Shown piece by piece: positions 31,501-41,728 of a DNA stretch of 43,022 bases (positions within the stretch are counted from its first letter, which is position 1; every line of letters begins with the position of its first letter). The position numbers and the translations under genes are program-made. Origin of the DNA: Aplysia californica (lineage: Eukaryota; Mollusca; Gastropoda; Aplysiida; Aplysiidae); assembly GCF_000002075.1 (NCBI RefSeq), contig NW_004797375.1, forward strand, positions 1,496,415-1,539,436, given 5' to 3'. The notes below the pieces were generated by a model. The model worked only from the letters and a program-made list of their open reading frames with translations, had not been told where the DNA came from and did no database searches.

Positions 31501-34500
31501 TGGAGCACGAGGAGGTGCTGCAGATCATGGTCAAGTGCGACGCTTTCCAGACAGTTGTGAATTTCATCGAGAAGTCGCTATCGCAATTTCTGGAAAGCAA
31601 AAGTACAGTCTTTCCCGAGGTGAGCATCGTGTATTGTTTTGTGTACACTTGTCAGCATCAGGCTGTTCAGAATGTTAATTGTCTCAGCCAGTATGTTTCC
31701 CTGTTTCTTTTCTTACTTGCCAAATTATTTGGGGGTTTTTCAGTTGGAATGGGTTGCAGTGTTAATTTTATTTATCTTGGTCCATTTATATGGAACAGAT
31801 TACCCATGGAACTAAGACAAACAAGATCACTTGGTAGCTTCAAAAGACATCTTAAGAATTTTCTGTTCCTTCAGGCCTGTTCTTCATAAGCTGTTAACAT
31901 TAATTTTATTGTGTGTGTGTGTGTGTGTGTGTGTGCATAAATATATATTGCATGAGAAGAAAGGAAGTTGTAAGAAAGATTTCAATTTCGAAAATGGGTA
32001 TTCCAATGTAAAGCGCATTGAGCTACTTTTTTTTGGAAATGCGCTATATAAATGTTACATATTATTATTATTATATTATTATTATTATTATTTTTATTAT
32101 TTACTGTCTAACAAAGGGGACTACTGATCACCTGACAAGACACAGGGTGATGTCACAGCATGTGGAACATCGATTTTGTCCCTACACACTCTGACACTAG
32201 CATCTTCTAGGGTGCAATCGCCTTATTAACCTCTATTGCCTTCACCCCTTTACAACCTTTATACAAAATATTATCGAATACTACATGAGATGACACTGCC
32301 AAATCTACACATTTTCCACTCATCCTGTCATTTTTGCTACTTGACAAGATGACCTTAGCTCATAAAACTTCGCTTTACACTCCGGCAATCAACAATGTTG
32401 TGCCTGTAAAACAGCTACGGTGTGATAAACTTTTGTCTGATATTAAGCATTTTCTGACTTGCTCTACCCTGTAGATTATTTAATGTGTGTGCATTATGTT
32501 TTACACACAACTGTAATTTACAGTTTATAACTATGTAGTCCAACATGCTGTAACTGCCATCTGCCCAAGACCATCACCTGTACAAATGACCACTTCCGAC
32601 TTCCCCCTTGCATTGTGTTCTATATAATAATGACACTATCCCAGACATTCACCTGTCTAAGACAAACTCTTTCTTCCTGGACAATGGGTGTTCATATTGG
32701 ACAGTTTTGACTGCACAGTGGGGGTTTGGGTTTTTTTTCTTCTTCTTCCTTTCCTTTTTTTCTGTAACGAAAACTTGGTTCCTTCCTTCCCAGAGCACAA
32801 CACGTAACGCGCTGGGTGTGTTGGAGCAAGTCTACAGCAACGCACCAGCCACGGCTGCCAGGCTTGACTGCTTTCAGAATCTGTTTGAGATTTCTGTCTT
32901 GTCAGTTCCCAACCTGGGTAAGTTAGTTTAGTTATAGTAAGGTTTTACGATGCTCGCAACTACATAAGGTCATATGAGCGCCAAGGGGTGGATGTCAAAG
33001 AGAAGTCCAAACGCGGAATCAGGCTTACTCTGCTCACCTTTCTAGCCTCAACAGCGCAAAGTCCGCTTCGACTATAGAGGCACCCTGGAAATAGCAGTTC
33101 ACAAGAGAGTGACAAACATACAAAAGAAGTATAGGAAAAATGACCATAGTAAGGATGAGAAAAGAAAAAGGCCACAGTTCCCCCCTATGTTGTTCCGCCA
33201 CAGTATGAGCATGACATTGATGAATCAGCTCATTTACAATTCTACTGTGCTCAAAAACATGTTAATATCCCGTCTTTGGGAATGGCCTAAAGACAACTTC
33301 CGTCAGTAGCACTGCCCTGGTGGGGGTGGGGTGAGGGGGGATGGGTAAGTTAAGTTACTGACACTGTATAAAATACCTAACTGCCCAAGCTGAGTAAGTT
33401 ATGTTGCTGATATGTGTGTCATTGATAATTTATGCTGTTTCACAGAAAAGTCACCCCCCGGGGCAGTGCCACTGACCGTAGTGTCTTTAGGCCATTCCCA
33501 AAGGGGGGACATTTCTCGTTCAAGCATAGTAGAAGTGTAAATGGGCTGATTCATGTCATGCTCATATCTGTGCCTGATCTACTACAGGGAACTGCTGCTT
33601 TTTCTTTCCTGATCCTTACTAATGTCATTTTCCTCTACTTCTTTTGTTTGTTTGTCACTCTCTTGTGACCTGCTATTTCCAGGGTGCCTTGATAGTTGAA
33701 GCAGACCTTGTGCTGTTGAAGCTAGAGAGGTGAGCAGTCTAAGTCTGATTCCTTGTAAAGACTTCTCTGTTGACACCCACCTCTTGGCGCTCATATGACC
33801 TTATGCAGTTGCGGGCGCCGTTAAACCCTCTACTATAAAAAAAAAACTAACAGAAAAGTCTCTTCTGTAAAATGTGTGTTTTTTATGTGATGTGGGACAG
33901 TGTCCTTGAACACTGAGTTAAATGCCTCCCTTTCCATCCTGAGTAAGTTGGTTTACTATTTAGAGCCAGTCCAAAAGAAATAAATGTCGTAATGTTTTAA
34001 TGTTACCACATTGCTTTCTGTTTGCATGTTTAAACTTTTATTAAGGCTATCGTCAGCTGAGAGCAATATGAAAAGATTCTGACAGCGAGATGAGATTAAA
34101 TATTATGCTACTATGTTTCAGTTCAATCCTTTAACAGTATGTGAAGTGGATGGTTGGCAGGTTCTCTTGTGGGGTATGCTTCTTCTTTCCTATCCAGCTT
34201 CTATTGCCCTTATCTCATCTGTTTTCTTCTCTACTCTTTTCTTCTTTGTATGTTACTTTCCAGTAACACCTCTAATTTTCGACACTAATATGACCTAGTT
34301 ATGTTGCAAGTGCAGTAAAATTCATTCCGAAACTTAAATAAAAAATGTGTTTTAAATGATGATGATTTTTAATGCATATACAAACCTCAGTGACATCTTC
34401 ATTGTGTGTTGTTTCAGTGGGTTTATCCCACCCGCCAGCCCTGGTGTGCCTGAAGCTCATCGAAGTGACACTTGTCGCGTACCGGCTGCAGATGAGGGGA

Positions 34501-37500
34501 CAGAAACGTGAGTTGAACAATTTTTTCTTTCTTTGGTTTAACCCTTGCAGTACCGTTGGCGACTGTAGTCACCAGGCCCTAGTATGTGCCTCACTACCTC
34601 TGGCGAGTTCAGATTCAAGTAATGTCTGGCAAGTATTGGTGACACAGGGTTTAAGTGGGTGGTTACTAGGATGTGTCCTTGAGCAAGACACGACAACCCT
34701 AAACAGGGCGTGCACAGTGGCAACCGGCAATGACAAGGTTGTGAAATTGTTCTGTATTGGTGTAATATTGTGTATTTATGTATCTATATATGTGTTTGTA
34801 TTTTTGTATGTGTGTGTGTGCATGTATGTATGTATGCATGTTTGCTACTGTAAACCAAATTCCCCTTCTGGGATCAATAAAAATGTAGATTATTTTACTT
34901 GTATTTTTTAATTGAGTTCATGTTTTGGTAATGTACGCCATCATCTTCCAGTGGGGTTTTTGGGTTGGGTTTTGACCAGGGTCCGAGTGTGGGTGTTTTG
35001 TTCCTCCTACATGGAAGGAGACTCTCAGAAATTTTTGTGCTGTCAGATATGGGTGTTAAGTTGCAAAAAGTTGAGAACCTCTGTCTTAGACCATCAGTCT
35101 ACAGTATAACATGGATAGGTTGAACACAGAAGACTTGAAATCACATATCCTTCGATATGTACCTGCAGTCCTGTATTTTCTTCTTCTTTTATCTTTGTAA
35201 AGTATCCCTCGAACTACCGACGCTGGTCCCGACTAGTTTGAGCTGTCTGTGTTATACTGTATACAAAATGTCTCCAAAATATAAACACAATTTTTGTAAC
35301 ACATGTCTTTTCTTACTTTTTTTTTTCCGAACAGGAAATTCCTCTCTGTCAAGACTGAAGCATTCACAATCCAGATTTTTCCGTGCTGTCGTGGAGTACC
35401 TAGCCTCTTTCTACGCAATCCGCCAAAGTAGGCGACAACAGGCGTTGGTGCTGCAGATCGTACGCGAGAGCCGAGACATGTGGCCGCTCATAGAGGACGC
35501 GTGGTGCGGCACTGTGGCAGGTCAGTGTGCTTCTCCGAGTCTGTTTGTTTGTTTGTTTGGTAAGTGTTTTACGGTGCTGGCAACTGCATACGGTCATAAG
35601 CGCAAGGGACACATTAAGCATGATCAGTTTAGTAGGAATTTATTTTGAATTTTGCCCGGGTGGCAGCTGGAGCCTACTCTTATCTATTTTAGGACCACTA
35701 AGGGATCTTTTAAGTGTGCAACTTGCACACGGGACCTCCGGGATTTTTCGCCCTTGTCCGAGAAGGCTAGGTGATAGATCTTACCTACCCTAAGATCAGG
35801 GGTGTGGCTGAAAGACAGCAGTAAGAGGGAGCCAGGGAGAAGCAGTAGAAAGGCAACAGAAAGCATCAAGAACTCAGAGGCAGGGGGCAGAAAGTGGAGA
35901 TGAAAGCAGATGACAGAACATGGTATGAGAGCAGGAAAGGAGGTGAAAGGAGAACATATTAGAGAAGAAAATTTTTTTTTCACAGTGGGGTTTCGAACCC
36001 GAGACTTGTTGAATGAAAGGCGAACACCCTTAACCTCTAGACCACAAGAACCCCCTTACAGAGTCTGTGTGTTATTGGTGTTGTTGTCTTGCCATTCCTC
36101 CCTTCTCATATCTATAGTTCTGATGCTGGGACATTTTACTTTGATATAGAATAGCTGGTTTGAGAAGAAAAAAAACGTAGACAGAGAAAGAGGAACTCTA
36201 GACCTTTGGAGAGAGAGAGAGAGAGAAGAATGCATCGTTGGCCAGCTGTTCACATGTACTATTGTACTAATCCCAAAATTTTGAAAACTCTTTTTATCAC
36301 AGTTTCTTAATTTGTGGTGTCGGTTGTGTGTTCTCAAGAAATAATTTGTCAAAATTCAAATGGCAAATGTTGAAAAAGGCAAGAAAATATACTTAAAGTG
36401 GGAAAAATTGTTAAAAGAAGGACATAGTTTTTTCTATCTCCTGGAAAATCCTACTTTCTTGGCTTACATTTGAGCGGCTTGCTGAAAAATGTATATGTTT
36501 GTGTTTTGGGGTTAGTATGTGTGTGGGTGCGTGTGTATGTAAGAGAGAGGGAGAGGGGGAGGGAGGGAGAGGAGGGGGGGGCAGGAGGAGGAGGAGGAGG
36601 TTTTGATCTGTGCAAGTGCATAGTGTTTGTTTTTGTGTGTGTAGTGAGTTTTCTTTTGTTCCGTTGGGATTTTTTTTGTAGGGAGTGTCTAAGGTGTGCT
36701 TTGAGATTCTTTATGATTTTTAGTCAAGAAATGTCAACCCAGCTATTTTTCTTAACTTTCTAATTCTGGCCCATGGTTTTCAGTAGTGATTCTCTATTGC
36801 AGTACACCGTCTTGCCCAATGTCTGTGGTCTCCTTTTTGGGGTTTTCAAGATTTCACAATGTTGTATCATATTTTGACTGCCGTTTTGGTGTTATTCTGT
36901 GTGAACTTTGGCCTCTGGAAAAACATCGATTAAAACATTGTATTGTGGGTGGTTGGCAAGTGCTCTGGTGTGGTTTGCTTCTTCTTTCCTGTCAAACATC
37001 TATCATCCCTCTCCTCCTTCTTTTTTGTGTTTGGTACTCTCTTGTAACACTTTAATCTTCAGCACTTAATAATAATAATAATAGATATTTTGTATAGCGC
37101 ATATTCCCGCTCAACAGCAGGCTCTATGCGCTTTACACTATATTATGACCTTATTTGGTTGCAAGTGCGGTAAACACTTAGTAAGTGGGAGGTTGGCGGG
37201 TGCTCTGGTTTTTTTTTGCTTCTTCTTTCCTGTCAAACATCTATCATCCTTATCTCCCCTTCTTCTTTTTTATGTTTGTTTCTCTCTTGTAACAGCTCTA
37301 ATCTTCTGGCGCTCATATGACCTTATGCAGTTGCGAGGGCTGTGAAACTTCCACTAAAACTAAACAAAACACTTAGTAACACTAAAACACTGTTTGTCCT
37401 GACCGACATATTTCTGACTAGTTCCACGTCCTTACAGGGCAGCTGACACATTATTGCCACAGGGCTAGCGAAATGGCATGACTCAGAGTTGTTCCAAAAT

Positions 37501-39520
37501 GCAACTAGATTTTTATTTTGTTCTGTATTATTATATCTATCTTTTGGTAAAATCAAAACAAAAATGCGCTGGTAGTCACAAAGGAAAGAAACGTATAGGG
37601 CAAGTTTTATTATTATTAAATGATAACTAGTTAAACAGTTTTCTTCCCTTTATCTCAAAAGTAGCAAAAAAATTAGATGTGCCATTTTGCCGCTAGCGCA
37701 GTGACGATATATTAGCAGACCCAAGGCAATGTTGCGGCACATTTAGAACCACCATACATTAAATTGAAAGCACGTATATTTTCATATTCCATAGATTGCA
37801 TGTTGTCTATATTTTTTAGGTTTCAGATGAAGTAGGTAGATTTTAGAAAATCAACACAAATAACGAAAAACTCCAAAACAGCAATTCTTCAAGCTTTGTC
37901 GAATATGTGCGCCATTTTTGAACTAAGATCTGTTGTGTGTTGCTAGTTGTTGAAGCAACGTTGTTCTACAAAACAGATATTATGACTATATAGAACGGGG
38001 CAGTGTAAACTTACAGTTGAAAATTCATAGTTATATGATATATTATAAGCATGATATAAGTTTGAATGCCATTTGAGGTGGATTTTTTTTAAAAAACCAG
38101 GTATCACCAACCGTCTATGTGCTGGGATGTTGTATCCCTCTCAGTCTGGGTGGGCTGGACAGGCATGGTCAAATCAGCCCGCATCATGATTAATATAAAT
38201 TGTCGATTGGGGGCGTAAAACATTCTCTTTCACAATTTTTAAAATAAGTCTGGTTGTTTCTTTACAGGTCTCTGCACTTTGATACGTGATGTTGAGGACC
38301 TTCAAGATGCTTTTGTCAAGTCACTGATGATCCCAGAGTTTCTTACATTCCTCGCTGAGTCTGACGGTGAGGGCTATTACTTTTTAAGTGTCATCATCAT
38401 CCGGTGCCTTGCCGACTGGCGTGGGTGATCATGGACCTCCACTTCCATCTGTCTTTCAATGCAGCAATGGTGTCTGTTGTTCTTGCTGCTCCCAGCCATG
38501 TTGTCATCTTGTCCAGTATCTTTTCCCTCTGTCTGCCTCTGCCTCTCTTTCCATCAAACTTTCCTGTTGTCACAATATTCTCTAATAAGTGTATCACTTC
38601 ATTAAATTTGTTTTGATCCCAATGGACTAGAAGTGGTTCTGTGGGTGATTGGCGGATGCTCGGATATAATTCGCTCCTTCTTTCCTATCAAACATCTATT
38701 GTCCTTATCTCTCCTCCTTCTTTACTATGTATTTTACTCTCTAGTAACACCTCTCATCTTCAGCATTTATATGGCCAAATTATAAAACTCTTACTCAAAC
38801 TAAAGAAGTGGCTTGTTCACTCTGACTGTGGTAAAATGAATATGCTATTTTACCAGTTAGATTTTTTTGTAACGCCTTGTTTCGTCTCTCTACCTCCTTT
38901 GTTTTCTAGAATTTTAGAATTGTTGCTACATCTCTTCATGCGTCAAAGTTGACCTCCAGTCTTAAAAACGCTGATCTATAAATAGATTTTACGATACATT
39001 GTTTTGAAACAGACTTGATCAATTTGCAGGGACGTTTTCGGTATTTTCCTTGTTCCTTCTTTCTTATCAAACGTCTATTGAATTATCCTTATCTGTCCTG
39101 CTTCTTTTCTATGTATTTTACTCTCTGTCAAAACCTCTGATCTTCAAACTTATATGACCTATTTGTATAACAAGTGCCATTCAAAATAAAACTATTACTT
39201 AAACTAAATATTATGCTAGCTGCTCAATTTATTTAGATGCAGACGCGTTTTTTTTCCTGCAATGAGTCATGGTAGGTGAGCTAAAGCTATATTTTTAAAG
39301 CCATTTAACGAGATTTGATGTAGTACTGCTGAAAGAAATTAGTTTGAACAAGTGTATAAAGCAATTGGACTCAAATTTTTGTCTTAATTGTACTGGACTT
39401 GTAAAAACACATGTATAATATATAAATTAAATTCAATGTGTATCTACTTGTGTTTTACCGTTCCTGTACAGCCGAGTCATATTTCCCAGTGGGACAGTAA
39501 AGTGTCATCTTATCTTATCT

Positions 39521-39557
<37 letters not shown>

Positions 39558-41672
39558 ACTTGTCTTATCTATCGCTTTTTTAATAACAGGAGATGCAGAT
39601 CTGCACAGTTACCCGGAGGGCATCCAGAGGCTAATGGAATCGCTTCTCTCCCTTGTGGAAAGTGCTGCCGAGGGGTCGGACATCTTGTGTGAGATGTTAC
39701 TGCACCACCACGGTCGGAAGGTGGCCAGGTGGGTCTCTTATTTTTGTGTGTGATTTCACATATGTGTGCCCTAGTGCTGGGCACCAATGCCCTTTACGAT
39801 GATTTAGATCATTCTACCTATTAACAAGGAGAGTGCCAGAGACAAGATTGCCCCATCAGATAGAACATTCGGTTTCTGGCCTCATGGCCTTAGTATCTCA
39901 AAATAGCCAAAAATTCAGGTAGCACTTTGTAATTTTAAGGTAGGGATATGTCCAGTCATTAGCAGACCAAAGACAATTTTGCGGCACGTTTAGTACCATC
40001 ATACACAAATCAGAAGCACTGAAGACTAAATGGGAGAAGAAGAAGAGGTAGACTTTCTGGAAGTTAGAGAAGCACTACCAGGTATGAGGCAATCACCCAG
40101 GGCCTGGACATGCTGTGGTTAGAGGAAGTGGCCAGGGACAGATAAACGTGGTTTCAAACTGCTCTCCACCGTATGTACCTGATGGTACAGAGAGAGATTT
40201 AGCAAGATATTGCAGGCCTTCACAGTGATTAATTCTTTATCTCTGAGCAGGGTAAATCCACGACCCCAGGGCCCATTTTTGTGGTACCAAATCTGAAACT
40301 GACGAAAACACCACTAAATTGGGAAATTATATCAAAACGAGTGATCCTTTTTTGATAATGATAATGCTTCATATAATGAACAAACTCCTCGTAAAAGAGG
40401 CCTGCTTTCGTCAATTGACGAAAAGTAATTTGATTTCAAATGTGCCTGATCTGCTGCCAGTGGCCCAGGGGCACATCTGCTTCAAGCAACTTGCCGGAGA
40501 TAAGGAGTTAAAGCACTTACACAGGGAAATATTGGTGCTACGGTATGCAGGGAGACACACATCTCTACAGGAGCCTGGAGGACCTGTGGCAAAACAGCAG
40601 CCTTCACACAAGAGACTGAGGTGTCCATTTAAAGATGAACTAGAAGAAGAAAGAGAAGATGTATATCACTGGGTTATCAACATTTAAATCACTGGAGAAT
40701 TAGGACGTTGATTGAGATTGTAACCACGTATCAGTAGAGATAGACTATTTACTTCTACTACGCTCACACTCTGTGGGTGGCTGGCTGGTGCTGTGGTGGT
40801 GTTTCCTCCTCTTGCCCTATCCTGCATCTATCATTTTTATCTCTCTTCCTTCTTTTTTTTTGTATGTTACTCTCTAGAAACACCTCTAATGTTCAGCACT
40901 TATATGACCTATTTGTGTTCTGAGTGCGGTAAAATAGTAATAATAATAAAACAGATAGCCTTTGTACAGAGAAAATATCTGCTCAACAGTTAGCTCTATG
41001 TGCTTTACAATCTATATTTTTACCCCATCAGACCTGATAGCATGCTGAAACAAATCTCAACTTTCTGTGAAGCATACAGTGCAAGCTGCCATTTATAGGT
41101 GCTAAAACACTAATATACTGATGAGATCTTTCGCAGTCTATTGCCAGGTACCCATTCCCACCTGGGTGAAGTGAGGAAAATTTGTGTAAACTGTCTTTCT
41201 CAAGGACATAACGCCTGACCTGAGGCTTGAACCCCCAAACCCGCAACATTACGAGTCCGGTAACCTAACCACTAGACTACTGATGCCACATTTTAAAACT
41301 CGTATTAAAACTAAAAAATACTCACACTCACGTAGGAAAAAGCATGTCAAGATCTAATCAGAGATATGGATGGCATAGCAACTCCTGAAAGAAGATTGAG
41401 ACAGTGAATTGAGATTTGGAATGAGAAGTTTATCTTAGACAAAAACAACATAAAAAAAACAACTACAGAACTGGGTCAGAGAAAGAAGTCAAGATGGGGG
41501 CCGAAACTTGTGTCTTGGATTAGGTCGTTGAACCAAGTCTAGAAGTTGGTGACCCAGCCCACTTTCCCACGGTGTATCACCTCCCGCCAGAACCCCTGTC
41601 TCTTTCTCTCCATCTCTCTGTCCGTCCGTCTGTCTGTTGGTCTTTCTGTCTCTCTGTCTGTCTCTCTGTCTA

Positions 41673-41728
<56 letters not shown>

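Noticed and set aside
40030-40215. Faint LINE-like string (L-E-E-V-A-R-D-R, then T-W-F-Q-T-A-L-H) on the plus strand
   Set aside because: Too short and interrupted to assign.
40319-40687. 122-residue open frame in NCDN intron 17
   Set aside because: No recognised family, no splice support, sequence looks like decayed repeat; left unannotated.
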